Shown: positions 9,901 to 18,444 of the stretch, piece by piece
Position numbering within the stretch: position 1 is the stretch's first letter
How the letters are laid out: every line of letters starts with the position of its first letter
Source: Salinispora tropica CNB-440
Lineage (GTDB): Bacteria > Actinomycetota > Actinomycetes > Mycobacteriales > Micromonosporaceae
Reading direction: 5' to 3'
NCBI RefSeq assembly: GCF_000016425.1
Contig: NC_009380.1
Span: 2,980,144 to 3,044,143, forward strand
DNA: 64,000 nt
The notes under the pieces: model-generated
Told to the model about the DNA's origin: nothing
The model's input: the letters and a program-made list of their open reading frames with translations, nothing else
The model's database searches: none
Position numbers and translations under genes: made by a program

Positions 9901-10939
9901 CCGTGCACCGGGCGCGGAGCGTCCGCCATGCCTCCGCGTCGAGTTGGCCGGCGTGCCGAGCGAAACGTGGAGGCTCGGTGGAGTCAGCAGCACGGGTCAC
10001 CGGTAGACGTGGCGCTGGCGGAAGCTCGGCGACCCGGGCTGCCCAGTAGTCGCGGTCCCGCTCTCGCCGTTGGGTCCACTCCGGATCAGCATCCCGGTCA
10101 TACAGCAGGTCAGCGAATTCGGCGGGAGGTTCTGGCAGGGATGTCGTCGGGTTGGCGACGAGTTGTCCCCACTGACGCATCAGCAGCATCCAGCCGGCCA
10201 TGTCGGTGATCAGCACGTCGAAGCCGACGTAGAGGCGGGTGCGGCCGTCCGGCAGGAACGCCGCGTGGAGGTCGAACAACGGCCACTGTGCGGTTGGGCG
10301 TACCTGGTGAGATCGGTCGTGTCGGATCGCGGCCAGGGTCTCGCCCACCTGTGCGGGCCCGGCCTCGCGCAGGTCGGTTAGTCCGATGCGGTACGGACCG
10401 GCCGTGGGCAGAATCTCCCCTCGACCGTACGGGTCGACCACCATCCGTAGCATCGGATGGTGGTCGACCAGTTGGTTCCAGGCGACTTCGAGGCGCTGGA
10501 GGTCGGTGGCGGCGTCGTCGCTGATCCGGTCGTACTCGTAGTAGTAGTAGGTGGCCACCCCGCCGAGAACCAGGCCTGACTCCCGCCCGACAAGGTAGGA
10601 CTCCTGAACCGGTGTCAAGGGGAAGGTCGCCCGGTTGCCCGGCTGCCTGTCGGTGCGCTGCCCGCCGGATTCACCGCCGCCGGCTGGCTCTTCCGGGGCG
10701 TCCGACAGGTGCCGGGCAAGGTGCGTCGCGGTGGCGTTGCCGAGGAACGCGGTCAGGGGAAGGTCCTGTCCGGTGCGTTCCCGAATCCGCCGTCGGAGCC
10801 GTACGGCGGTGAACGACTCCAGGCCCAGGGCGGTGAGTGACGCTTGCACATCGATCAGCTCTGGGTCCATGCCGAGGACCTCGGCGATGCAGTCTAGTAC
10901 GTCGTCGAGGACCGCTTCGGGCATCAGGGGCAGGTTCAT
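6974..10939 (-). CDS. NRPS, carrier-Cy-A(Cys)-PCP, metallophore biosynthesis
   Basis: The start is placed at ATG 10939 behind GGAGA; an open frame extends further upstream but has no ribosome site. The order is an N-terminal aryl-carrier-like domain (LGLESF, phosphopantetheine Ser 42), a cyclisation domain, an adenylation domain and a C-terminal PCP (LGVTSLT). In the Cy motif the last residue is Gly, not Ser (DVLITDMAG). The A domain has TSGSTGQPKG, and by-eye extraction of its pocket gives D-L-F-N-L-S-L-I, one change from the known cysteine code DLYNLSLI. The protein should therefore condense an aryl acid with cysteine into a thiazoline, as HMWP2 does. No salicylate synthase or aryl-AMP ligase is in the window. 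About 150 residues of low-homology linker separate A and PCP. Confidence 0.88.
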   Translation of the reverse strand: MNLPLMPEAVLDDVLDCIAEVLGMDPELIDVQASLTALGLESFTAVRLRRRIRERTGQDLPLTAFLGNATATHLARHLSDAPEEPAGGGESGGQRTDRQPGNRATFPLTPVQESYLVGRESGLVLGGVATYYYYEYDRISDDAATDLQRLEVAWNQLVDHHPMLRMVVDPYGRGEILPTAGPYRIGLTDLREAGPAQVGETLAAIRHDRSHQVRPTAQWPLFDLHAAFLPDGRTRLYVGFDVLITDMAGWMLLMRQWGQLVANPTTSLPEPPAEFADLLYDRDADPEWTQRRERDRDYWAARVAELPPAPRLPVTRAADSTEPPRFARHAGQLDAEAWRTLRARCTEHGVTPTAALLAAFAVILARWGAGDQVCLNTTLFERPEKPEGVDLVVGDFTTTALVGTPRYDPTSWSGFAGYASDLNRRFWEDLDHRSVSGVDVLRQLGGNFGVPPYPVVFTSGVGLAGAETAAPASWLGAEVFGVSQTPQVLLDHIVWDEGGVLRIAWDGVVDAFPDGYLRNMLDAYVRLLHRLTEATAWKDPRLAWDPFVLPAEPLDVDAFPDAGPLLHDPVTRAARRLPEKPALYVRGSATSHGQLAEGVAATAGALAAAGVGTGDLVAVACEKGLAQIVAVLAVNAVGAGYLPVEPSWPDARVATICGRAGVRHALVGRGVQTGWPEDVSTYRLTAAGRPSGRTQETADERTPPPSRPAPDATAYVIFTSGSTGQPKGVEIQHHAARTTIDDIVDRFGIHADDRVLALSALSFDLSVFDIYGVLGAGGALVLPDPARQRDPQHWLELAERHRVTVWNTAPALLEMLVEYAEIEPEVATRALRSLRLVMLSGDWIPLTLPERLRRLAPQAQVMSLGGATEASIWSITYPVADVDPGWRSIPYGRALRAQSFHILEPDGRPCPVGEPGELFIGGGGLARGYIGDPEQTAHRFAPHPLLDERLYRTGDLGRWRTDGNIEFLGRADRQVKIRGHRIELGEIEATLGRHPALRQCVVAAVPGSDERPRLAAYVVPRAGHVVPATDELAGALRERLPDYMVPSKFLVLDSLPVTPNGKIDHAALPNPYQVANGGVPACQPTLSPPASPVDPSVTSAPHVVDWAGTAVAEAEALGLEVALVVRPGRMSPAQALVAATRWLDRVRPEGETALVERIPVDGLIELTRRTTGLPRVDALPPAPQGTPVAEPTALSPGRTSVEGAGQPVAGGTGDPATIDAVSAVLADLTGEPVRADSTFAGLGVTSLTLVLTHRRLRESVAPHLALADMFGHATVASLAAHITALATPKEIRVPEPKAAPAPSARRSSRLAARTRAQEVDR

Positions 10940-11015
10940 CCGGTCTCCGTGGCTGCGACGGCACTGTGAAGCGCGCCGCTGGGAGGACGGCGGCGCGCGC
11001 ACCGGAGACCCTAGT

Positions 11016-11030
11016 TGACAATGATTCTCA
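11016..11030. promoter_or_regulatory. Zur/Fur-type operator before the metallophore NRPS
   Basis: The 15-mer TGACAATGATTCTCA is a 7-1-7 palindrome of the form TGANAATNATTNTCA. That form fits both actinobacterial Zur boxes and Fur boxes. It lies about 76 bases before the NRPS start in an AT-rich dip between the methyltransferase and the NRPS. Control of the metallophore operon by zinc or iron is inferred; the site alone does not separate the two regulators. Confidence 0.65.
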
Positions 11031-11048
11031 TTTCAAGTTTGAGGGAGA

Positions 11049-11789
11049 TCAGCCCTGCACGTGACTCGCGACGTAGAGGCCGGCGTCGGGGTGTCCGATC
11101 TGCCGCATGGTCAACCCATGTTCCGCGAACTCCGCGCGCAACTCCCCCTCGTCCATGACCCACCAGTCGTAGTTCACGGCCACCTCCGCCACCGCCGCCC
11201 CCTCCGGCGATCGGGTCAGGTAGGTCATGTGCCACCTGATCTGGTGTTCGCCGACAGCCTCGGCGCTCGCCCAGCCCTCGTAGGTCAGGCCACCCACGGT
11301 GCGGCTGGCCATTCGGGTTCTCGGGATCGCGACCGGACGCGCCGGCGGCGCGAGGTTGACGACCACGCGACCCCCACGGACCAGGCGCGGGGCGACGCGC
11401 TGCCAGAGTTCCCGCCGGTCGTCCGGCGACAAGTGCCCGATCATGTTCATCGCCACCAGCACCCGCACCTGCTCGGGCATTGGCACGCTCATCGCGTCGG
11501 CCGGCGACACCGTAACGCGCGACCTCAGGGATGCGTCCTCGTGCGCTCGGGCGAGGAGCACCGCGCGGAGTGCGGGCGAGGGCTCCACGGCCAGCACCGG
11601 CGAGCTGTCAGGCAGGCTGGCGCAGATCACCGCGACGCCACGCCCCGTACCGGCGCCCAGGTCCACCGTGACGCCGGGTTCGTCGCCGAGGCCGTGCAGA
11701 GCCTCGGAGAGTCCGGGAGCGAAGAGCCCCCAGGCGTCGGCGATGAGGAGGTCTATGTACTCGGCTGACTGTGCGTACGGATCGTCCAT
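11049..11789 (-). CDS. SAM-dependent methyltransferase
   Basis: This class I methyltransferase of about 246 residues has motif I VDLGAGTGRG, an acidic residue after beta-2 (VLAVEPSP), and a later N-M-I-G-H-L segment. The start is taken at ATG 11789 because GGGAG precedes it by seven bases; a longer frame begins at 11816 without such a site. It reads in the same direction as the NRPS, with the Zur/Fur-type box between them, so it may have its own promoter. It could tailor the metallophore and compensate for the absence of methyltransferase domains in the PKS; this is inference. The substrate cannot be told from sequence. Confidence 0.75.
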   Translation of the reverse strand: MDDPYAQSAEYIDLLIADAWGLFAPGLSEALHGLGDEPGVTVDLGAGTGRGVAVICASLPDSSPVLAVEPSPALRAVLLARAHEDASLRSRVTVSPADAMSVPMPEQVRVLVAMNMIGHLSPDDRRELWQRVAPRLVRGGRVVVNLAPPARPVAIPRTRMASRTVGGLTYEGWASAEAVGEHQIRWHMTYLTRSPEGAAVAEVAVNYDWWVMDEGELRAEFAEHGLTMRQIGHPDAGLYVASHVQG

Positions 11790-12028
11790 AGCTTGGCTCC
11801 CAGGTCGTAGGTCCACTGATTATGACAATCGTTTCGGTTAGCATTGCGGCCGAGTGCGCTGATGCGCGAGCACCGTGAGCCCGGTAGGGGTGCCAAGAGT
11901 CGGTTCCGGTCGTTGACGTGCGAGTTCGTGAATCCGCCACGTGACCAGGTGGTACCCGCCCAGCCGTCCCGACGGTGTCAGAGCCGACGACCTGCCGACG
12001 AGCCAGACGGGCACCTAAGGTGTCCCGC

Positions 12029-13162
12029 ATGACCGACAGAGTTTTGGTGGCCGGTGCCGGGATCGCGGGTCTGTCGACGGTCCGTGCGTTGCGGCGCCAC
12101 GGAATCCCAGCGACGGCGGTGGAGCAACGGCCAACCCGGCTGGAGGCGGGGCTGGCCATCAATGTTCCGGGCAATGGCGTGCAGGCCCTCGCGGCACTCG
12201 GCGTCGGCGACGGTCTGCGTGACGTCGGCGTGCCGGTGTCGAGACGTGAGTACCGCACCCAGCGGGGGCGGCTACTCTTCTCCGTCGCCGAGGACGAGTT
12301 CTGGGGCGGGGAGCACCAGCCCCGGTGCATACGTCGTCGGGACCTTCACGAACTACTGGAACATGACCTGCCCTCGGGGTCGGTACGGTACGGGGTAGCG
12401 GTGAGCGCGGTCCGCGTGACGGCCGACGGTGCCGAGGTGACGTTCTCCGACGGCAGCACCGACCGGTACGGCTTCGTGGTCGGGGCCGACGGGGTCCACT
12501 CGGCGGTTCGCCCGTCCCTGTTCGGCGACGAACGGCTCGGAGCTGCGCTACTGTCCGCGGCGAGTTGGCGGTTCATGGCACCCGACCCCGGCATCACCTG
12601 CTGGACGGTGTGGACCGGCGACAGCGGCACGGTCCTGCTGCTTCCAGCTGGCGACGGCGAGGTGTACGGCTTCGCCTCCGCTACCAGGGGTGGCCCGATC
12701 GGGTCCGACCCCAGCTGGCTTTCGGCGGCCTTCGCCGGGTTCCCCGAGCCGGTACAGACGGCAGTCGCCGAAGCACTCCTCCGTCCAGATTTGATGTACC
12801 ACTCCCCAATCGAGGAGGTGCGCATCCCCCGGTGGCACCAAGGCCGGGTGGTCCTGATCGGCGACGCCGCGCACGCCACCGCGCCGGTCTGGGCGCAGGG
12901 TGCCTCGCTCGCCGTAGAGGACGCACTGGTGCTGGCCGAACTCCTTGCCAGCCGGGACTGGCAAACAGTCGGTGGCGAGTGGGATCGGCGTCGGCGTGGA
13001 CGGGTCGCCCATGTGCAGGCAGCGACCGACCAGCTCTCCCGGGCAGCCGCCAAGCCTGCGTGGCTGCGGAACCTTCTGCTGCCGGCGATCGGCCGACACA
13101 GCTACCGGTCGGCGTACGGCCCGCTCCGCACGCCGGTGGCGTCGTTGACGGCGCCCGGCTGA
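12029..13162 (+). CDS. FAD-dependent monooxygenase (aromatic hydroxylase family)
   Basis: This 377-residue flavoprotein has GAGIAGLS near residue 10 for the FAD ADP moiety, an RRRDLHELL segment, and GRVVLIGDAAHATAP near residue 280, the GD motif of the para-hydroxybenzoate hydroxylase family. The start is ATG 12029 with AAGG upstream; an earlier in-frame ATG lacks a ribosome site. It is divergent from the methyltransferase. It may tailor the metallophore or act alone; the substrate is unknown. A salicylate-hydroxylase-like role is possible but not shown. Confidence 0.8.
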   Translation: MTDRVLVAGAGIAGLSTVRALRRHGIPATAVEQRPTRLEAGLAINVPGNGVQALAALGVGDGLRDVGVPVSRREYRTQRGRLLFSVAEDEFWGGEHQPRCIRRRDLHELLEHDLPSGSVRYGVAVSAVRVTADGAEVTFSDGSTDRYGFVVGADGVHSAVRPSLFGDERLGAALLSAASWRFMAPDPGITCWTVWTGDSGTVLLLPAGDGEVYGFASATRGGPIGSDPSWLSAAFAGFPEPVQTAVAEALLRPDLMYHSPIEEVRIPRWHQGRVVLIGDAAHATAPVWAQGASLAVEDALVLAELLASRDWQTVGGEWDRRRRGRVAHVQAATDQLSRAAAKPAWLRNLLLPAIGRHSYRSAYGPLRTPVASLTAPG

Positions 13163-13186
13163 TCCTCGGTGTTGGGCCGCCTTCGC

Positions 13187-15217
13187 CTATCGCCGGTCGC
13201 TCTTGTCCTCGGGTGACTCGCTTGGATGCCAACTCTCGCTGGTTGGCGTAGCTGTGGTCTCGGTGCGGGTTGGGTCCGTCGCGGGGCCGATGTTGATCGG
13301 CCGCATCATCTCGTTGTCTTCGTGCTCCAGGATGTGACAGTGCCAGATATATCGGCCTGGCAGGTCAAAGAAGGCTTTGATTCGAGTGATCTCGCCGGGT
13401 AGAGCGAGGACGGTGTCATGGTAGCCGTGTTGCTGCGTCGATGGTGGTGTGTTGCCATCTGGTCCTCGGCCGATGATCTGAAATTCGACCTCGTGAACGT
13501 GGATCGGGTGGGCATGGTCCGTACGGTTGTCCAGCTCCCACAGCTCCGTGGCGTTGAGTGCGACATTCTCGGTGACCGGGTCGCTCCACGTCAGCGGTAC
13601 CGCGGTGCCGTCCGGATCGACGGTGCCGAGCAGGATGGCGACAGGGCCGCAACCAGTGGTGGAAATCCGTTCGTCAAGGGAGAGGCGGCGGGTGTTGGTC
13701 GCCGGGCCGAGGGGAACGAACTGGGGTAGGCGGAGCTGGTCTGGTGGGACGCTTCTGTCTGGCTCGGTACGAGGAACGACAGCCAGCTTCATGACCTGAC
13801 CTGTGGTGTTGACGTCGGCGGGTGCGAAATCGACTCCCGGCACACCACCGAGGAAGGGTCCGTCCGGGCCCTCGTTGATCAGGTACAGGTCAGTACCGGC
13901 GGGCACATCGGTGAAGTCGAGGATGACATCGACGCGTTGGGCGCCGCCAAGGATGACCTCGTCGAGTGGCTGGGGCTGGGGAAGGAAGCCACCGTCGGTG
14001 CCGATCAACCAGATCGGCAGGGCGGGGACGGCGGGACGTGTGGCGGTGGGGTTGGCTGCGATCTTCAGGATCAGGGTGCGCGCGTTGCAGCCGTTGAGCA
14101 AACGCAGTCGGTACCGCCGCCGTTCGACCTCGAGGCGCGGCCAGGTCCGACCATTGGCGACGATAGTGTCGGCGAAGAAGTCGGGAACCCAGATCGGTGG
14201 AACGTCGCCGTTTGGAATGTAGTTCGCGGGATTCGCGCACGTGTCACTGAAGGCCCGGCTACTGGGATAAAACAGTGAACCGTCCCGGTGGAAGGTCCGG
14301 TCCTGGATGACGATCGGGATCTCGTAGTAGCGGGTGCCCGGGGGGTCACCCAAGCCGGGGGCAGGGCCGGGTAGGACACCGGGTGGCAGGTCGAACTCTC
14401 CGCCACGTAGCAAGTAGAAGCCGGCCAGGCCGGAGTAGACCGCCTGACGGGTCATCCCCAACGCGTGATCGTGGTACCACTCGGTGGCCGCCCGCTGATC
14501 GTTGTCGTAGCGGCTCGTCGCGGTTCCAGGCCGCCACTGGATCCCGAACTGCTCGGCGAACGACGCCCGATAGCGGTCGTAGAAGCTGCCGACCGTCGCG
14601 TAGCCAGCCGGAATGTCCTTCGCCGCTGGCAGGAACCATGCCTCCGGATAGCCGTCACTCTCCGCCCGGGTATGTCCCCCGTGCAGGTGCACCACGACCG
14701 GCACCGGGCCGAGGTACGGGCCTGGGGTCCGCGTGAAGGTGGGAGTGGAGTCCCGCCCGGCTATCCCTCCAGGCGGGTTGGCCCAGTGCAACGTCGGATC
14801 GACGGGCAACAGCGGAGGCAGGAACCGATCGTGCCGGTCAACGAGTTGGTTGATCCAGGTAACCTGCACGGGCCGGTCGACTCGGGCCTCGATGGTGAAC
14901 CCCGGGAACTGGAACGTGCCACGGCGGGTGGCGGAGCCGAACCCCCACACCGCGGTCCGGGGAAGATCCGGCGGCAGGATCTGCTGCGAGAACTGCCGTA
15001 TCCCGATCACGTACTCGTCGCACCGGTCCCGTCCGTGCCGGCGGACCGGCGGCATGACCTCCGGGACCAGCAGGTCCGTCCGGTACTTCTCGATGACGTC
15101 GGGAGTTAACAGCGGCCGCTCCAGTGGCAGTGACACGGCGTTGGAGGCCGGCGGAGACAGCATGACGGCCGCTCCCCCTGCGGCTCCCGCCATCAACAGG
15201 TGCCGACGGCTGACCAT
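13187..15217 (-). CDS. Exported multicopper oxidase (CotA / phenoxazinone synthase-like)
   Basis: The 676-residue protein starts with a twin-arginine-like signal (SRRHLLMAGAAGG). All four copper-ligand regions are present: HLHGGH at about 177-182, WYHDHALG at about 247, PIHVHEVEF near the C-terminus, and HCHILEHEDNEMM at the end, which forms the T1/T2/T3 cluster. Length and motifs fit the bacterial bilirubin-oxidase/CotA/phenoxazinone-synthase group, which oxidises phenols, aminophenols or metals with oxygen. It converges with the flavin monooxygenase, 24 bases apart. The physiological substrate is unknown; copper defence or pigment formation are options. Confidence 0.88.
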   Translation of the reverse strand: MVSRRHLLMAGAAGGAAVMLSPPASNAVSLPLERPLLTPDVIEKYRTDLLVPEVMPPVRRHGRDRCDEYVIGIRQFSQQILPPDLPRTAVWGFGSATRRGTFQFPGFTIEARVDRPVQVTWINQLVDRHDRFLPPLLPVDPTLHWANPPGGIAGRDSTPTFTRTPGPYLGPVPVVVHLHGGHTRAESDGYPEAWFLPAAKDIPAGYATVGSFYDRYRASFAEQFGIQWRPGTATSRYDNDQRAATEWYHDHALGMTRQAVYSGLAGFYLLRGGEFDLPPGVLPGPAPGLGDPPGTRYYEIPIVIQDRTFHRDGSLFYPSSRAFSDTCANPANYIPNGDVPPIWVPDFFADTIVANGRTWPRLEVERRRYRLRLLNGCNARTLILKIAANPTATRPAVPALPIWLIGTDGGFLPQPQPLDEVILGGAQRVDVILDFTDVPAGTDLYLINEGPDGPFLGGVPGVDFAPADVNTTGQVMKLAVVPRTEPDRSVPPDQLRLPQFVPLGPATNTRRLSLDERISTTGCGPVAILLGTVDPDGTAVPLTWSDPVTENVALNATELWELDNRTDHAHPIHVHEVEFQIIGRGPDGNTPPSTQQHGYHDTVLALPGEITRIKAFFDLPGRYIWHCHILEHEDNEMMRPINIGPATDPTRTETTATPTSESWHPSESPEDKSDRR

Positions 15218-15662
15218 GATGATCCCCCTGCCCTACGTCATCAACTACGACCTAAGGTGAATGTAAACCACAAAAGTTATTTTTGGTGCTTTTAGCCATG
15301 TATCGGGGGTTAGGCGGTCATCCGGAACGCGGCCGGGTCGAGAAGCCACACAGTCACACGCGGGCGCCGCCCGCCGAGCAGATCGCGCTGGTCCGTCGAT
15401 GAACGGCGAGCGACGTCAAAGGTCCCCGACACACAGCAATACCGGCCGCCGTGCTGTGCGACCCTCGAGGCCCCACGTCCGGCCCGCCGGCGAGCCCGGC
15501 TACCACACCCACGGCGGCGGGGACCGGCATGTCGGTGAGCTGTCCGGCACTTCTGGTGTCCTGCCCGAATGCTGGCGGTAGACGAACTGCAGCACCTACT
15601 CGCGACCTGGCTCGGGTTCTGCCCCCTCTGCTACCAACTCGCCCCAACCCAACAAGGGACTA
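15218..15662. other. Intergenic region without a convincing gene
   Basis: The part next to the multicopper oxidase start (about 15240-15310) is clearly AT-richer than its surroundings and probably holds that gene's promoter. The remainder contains only short overlapping frames without ribosome sites or recognisable motifs. I see no RNA gene or repeat here. Confidence 0.5.
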
Positions 15663-16697
15663 TCAGGAGGCCGTACCAGTGGCGTCCTCCGCTGACCGAG
15701 GTGCCACAGCCCGGCGCACGAACACGAGCATGAGGCCGGCAACGGCCACGAGGACCCCCACCACCAGCATTCCGGTCGGCAGGTAGCGGCCGAGCAGGAG
15801 CAGCTGCGCCCGACCGTCGCTGGCCTGTTCGACTACCGCGTCGGCGGTGGCGTCGTCGTACTGGAAGGTGGCGTCGAAGATGACCACCGGCGGCCCGACG
15901 TCCGGCACCAGCTCCTGGCGCTGCTGCTCGCGGTAGCCCAGAATGCCACCGGTCATCGGCTCCACCCAGAGCGTGCGAGACGCCCGGTAGGTCATCGTCG
16001 CGGTCGTCGCCTCCGGCGCCAGGAAGCCGAGCAGTTGGGTCAGCGTCTCCTCGTCCATGTCGAGCTCCCGCTGGGGGACGGTCTGCTCGAACCGGTACGT
16101 CTCCAGGCCGGCGATCTCTTCCTCACCCTGGTACAGCATCGGCAACGACTGCCGCAGGATGCCATCGAAGTACTGGTACGTCTGCCTTTTCGTATCGAAG
16201 GGGAACAGGTACAGCTGCCCGGCGTACGCAATGCTCCCCGCCTCACACCCGGTGGTGCCCGACTCCACGGCCTCCATGTCGTGGTAGCACTGACCGTCCC
16301 ACTCGACTGCGGCACCGGACACCCGGTCGAGGGCGATGCGGCTCTCGGCCCGGTTGACCGGCAGGTCGCGATCTACCCAGTCGGTAGCTTGATACACGTT
16401 CCAGATCAGAGTTTCACCAGCGAGGCTTCCGGCGAGCTCTGCGGCAGCCTCGTTGTCGGGTTTGATACCTGTTGCCGAACGCAGAGTGCCCGTTTCGACG
16501 GTCACCGCCGGGTCGCCGTCGGGCAGCGTCCGAGCACTGACGAAGGTGGCTGACGGCGCGACCACCACGATATCCGGCGGTGTCACGTCGTAGGGCACCT
16601 GCTTGAGCGCTGGCACGATCAGCCACACCAGACCCACGGCCACAGCGACGCAGAGTAGCCCCAGACCGAAGAGAGCCGCGCCGATCTTCTGCCGCAT
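15663..16697 (-). CDS. DUF3068 membrane-anchored protein (PorA-family-like), KstR-controlled
   Basis: The 344-residue protein has a transmembrane helix at residues 5-30 and another near the C-terminus (LPTGMLVVGVLVAVAGLMLVFV), with a large extracytoplasmic domain between them. This is the DUF3068 arrangement. ATG 16697 is preferred over an upstream GTG at 16703 because GGAAGG sits eight bases before it. A perfect KstR box lies 21 bases upstream. DUF3068 genes occur in steroid and lipid regulons of related actinobacteria. A role in passing hydrophobic substrate through the envelope is a guess from that context. Confidence 0.75.
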   Translation of the reverse strand: MRQKIGAALFGLGLLCVAVAVGLVWLIVPALKQVPYDVTPPDIVVVAPSATFVSARTLPDGDPAVTVETGTLRSATGIKPDNEAAAELAGSLAGETLIWNVYQATDWVDRDLPVNRAESRIALDRVSGAAVEWDGQCYHDMEAVESGTTGCEAGSIAYAGQLYLFPFDTKRQTYQYFDGILRQSLPMLYQGEEEIAGLETYRFEQTVPQRELDMDEETLTQLLGFLAPEATTATMTYRASRTLWVEPMTGGILGYREQQRQELVPDVGPPVVIFDATFQYDDATADAVVEQASDGRAQLLLLGRYLPTGMLVVGVLVAVAGLMLVFVRRAVAPRSAEDATGTAS

Positions 16698-16717
16698 CAG
16701 CACACCCTTCCATTAGG

Positions 16718-16731
16718 TGAAACTTGTTCTA
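16718..16731. promoter_or_regulatory. KstR operator
   Basis: TGAAACTTGTTCTA fits TNNAACNNGTTNNA, the operator of KstR, the TetR-family repressor of steroid catabolism. It lies just upstream of the DUF3068 gene in the space shared with fadD3. Confidence 0.75.
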
Positions 16732-16827
16732 ATCTACTGCTCCTTTTCCCGCAGGGAAAGACCCCGGGGGCATGCCGTCTGCCGCATCACCGTCCACTAG
16801 CGCCGCCCCCCACCCCCACGTACGCTT

Positions 16828-16841
16828 ACCAAGCACTTGCT
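16828..16841. promoter_or_regulatory. KstR2 operator
   Basis: ACCAAGCACTTGCT fits the KstR2 operator AnCAAGnnCTTGnT exactly. It lies 30-43 bases before fadD3, the gene this repressor controls in mycobacteria and rhodococci. KstR2 governs the late steps that degrade the C and D rings. Confidence 0.85.
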
Positions 16842-16870
16842 TGGCCAACCAATCATGCCGGGAGGTCCCG

Positions 16871-18403
16871 ATGATGCCGTCCATCCCAGCGGCCCTCCAC
16901 CGCGCGGCGCAGGAGTTCAGCTCGGCACCGGCCCTGGTGGAGCCCGGCGTCACGCAGCTGAGCTACGCGGAGCTCCTCGCCGAGGTGCGGCGCGTGGCAC
17001 AGGCACTGATCGCCGGCGGGCTTCGCCCGGGCGACCGGCTCGCGCTCTGGGCACCGAACTCGGCACAGTGGGTGCTGGCCGCACTCGGCGCGAGCTACGC
17101 GGGCCTCACCCTGGTACCGGTCAACACCCGCTTCACCGGGATCGAGGCACTCGACGTGACCCATCGAAGCCGCGCCAGTGGCCTTGTCGTGGTGGACCCG
17201 TTCCTCGGCACCGATCGGCTCGCCACGCTACAGGCCGCCGCCACGGCGGAAGGCAAGCAGCTCCCCCGCCTGGTCGTGCGAGTGCCCTCCGGCTGGGACG
17301 AGTTCGTAGCCGGCGGGGCCTCGGTACCCGAACCGGTGGCCAACGCCCGCGCCGCCGCGGTCAACCCCAACGACCTGAGCGACATCCTGTTCACCTCGGG
17401 TACCACCGGGCGCAGCAAGGGCGTGATGAGCGCGCACCGGCAGTCGATAGACGTGGCTACCGCCTGGGCCGACATCGCCCGGCTGACCCCCGACGACCGC
17501 TACCTCGTGATCAACCCCTTCTTTCACAGCTTCGGCCTGAAGGCCGGCATCCTCGCCTGTGTGGTCAGCGGCACCGCCATCGTGCCGCAGGCGGTCTTCG
17601 ACGTACCCCAGGCGATGGCTCTGATCGCGGACCAACGGATCACCGTCCTACCCGGGCCACCCACCCTCTACACCAGCCTGCTCGGTCATCCCGACGCCCG
17701 GCGATTCGACTTGTCGAGCCTGCGCTTGGCCGTGACCGGAGCGGCCACCGTGCCACCGGCCCTCGTCGATCAGATCCGCAAGGAGCTTGGCGCGGACGTA
17801 CTTACCGCGTACGGACTGACCGAGGCGGTGGTCGCCACGATGTGCCGACCGGGCGATGACGCGCAGACCGTGGCGCAGACCTGCGGACGAGCAGCAGCCG
17901 GATGTGAGATCCGCATCGCTGACCCGGGCGGTGAGGTGTTGCTGCGCGGGCCGAACACCATGCTCGGCTACCTCGACGACCCGACCGCCACCGCGGCGGC
18001 GATCGACGCCGAGGGGTGGCTGCACACCGGCGATATCGGGCGCCTCGACGAGCGGGGCTACCTGACCATCACCGACCGACTCAAGGACATGTACGTCTGC
18101 GGTGGCTTCAATGTGTACCCGGCCGAGGTCGAGCGCACGCTTGCCCAGCTTCCAGGCGTGGCCGAGTCCGCGGTGATCGGCGTGCCCGACCCACGGCTCG
18201 GTGAAGTCGGCAAGGCCTACCTGGTCTGCCACCCGGGTCACGCACTCAGCACGGCGGAGGTGACCGAATTCTGCCGGAGCCGACTCGCCAACTACAAGGT
18301 GCCGCGGTCAGTCGAGGTCCGGTCTGAACTGCCGCACAACGCCTCGGGCAAAATTCTCAAGTATCTGCTCCGCGGAGAGCTGAGGGGTGACGAGGCGTAC
18401 TAG
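16871..18403 (+). CDS. fadD3: Acyl-CoA synthetase, FadD3-like HIP-CoA ligase
   Basis: The 510-residue ANL-family ligase has the P-loop TSGTTGRSKG, YGLTE, TGD and the hinge segment DMYVCGGFNVYPAEVE, and ends with a GKILK lysine motif. FadD3 adds CoA to the C/D-ring propanoate (HIP) left after HsaD cleavage. The perfect KstR2 box upstream is the main reason to choose FadD3 over a generic acyl-CoA ligase. ATG 16871 (or 16874) follows GGAGG; an upstream in-frame ATG would run through the operator. The stop TAG forms part of the CTAG end of an insertion sequence. Confidence 0.85.
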   Translation: MMPSIPAALHRAAQEFSSAPALVEPGVTQLSYAELLAEVRRVAQALIAGGLRPGDRLALWAPNSAQWVLAALGASYAGLTLVPVNTRFTGIEALDVTHRSRASGLVVVDPFLGTDRLATLQAAATAEGKQLPRLVVRVPSGWDEFVAGGASVPEPVANARAAAVNPNDLSDILFTSGTTGRSKGVMSAHRQSIDVATAWADIARLTPDDRYLVINPFFHSFGLKAGILACVVSGTAIVPQAVFDVPQAMALIADQRITVLPGPPTLYTSLLGHPDARRFDLSSLRLAVTGAATVPPALVDQIRKELGADVLTAYGLTEAVVATMCRPGDDAQTVAQTCGRAAAGCEIRIADPGGEVLLRGPNTMLGYLDDPTATAAAIDAEGWLHTGDIGRLDERGYLTITDRLKDMYVCGGFNVYPAEVERTLAQLPGVAESAVIGVPDPRLGEVGKAYLVCHPGHALSTAEVTEFCRSRLANYKVPRSVEVRSELPHNASGKILKYLLRGELRGDEAY

Positions 18404-18444
18404 GGCGTGTCCGGCCGATCTTGTAGCGGTGGGTCGTTGACGAT

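Noticed and set aside
7868..10006. 712-codon open frame on the plus strand
   Set aside because: It mirrors the NRPS and has a composition typical of shadow frames.
11820..11836. Second Zur/Fur-like site upstream of the methyltransferase (TGACAATCGTTTCGG)
   Set aside because: Only the left half fits TGANAATNATTNTCA and the right half has several mismatches. Too weak to list as a feature.
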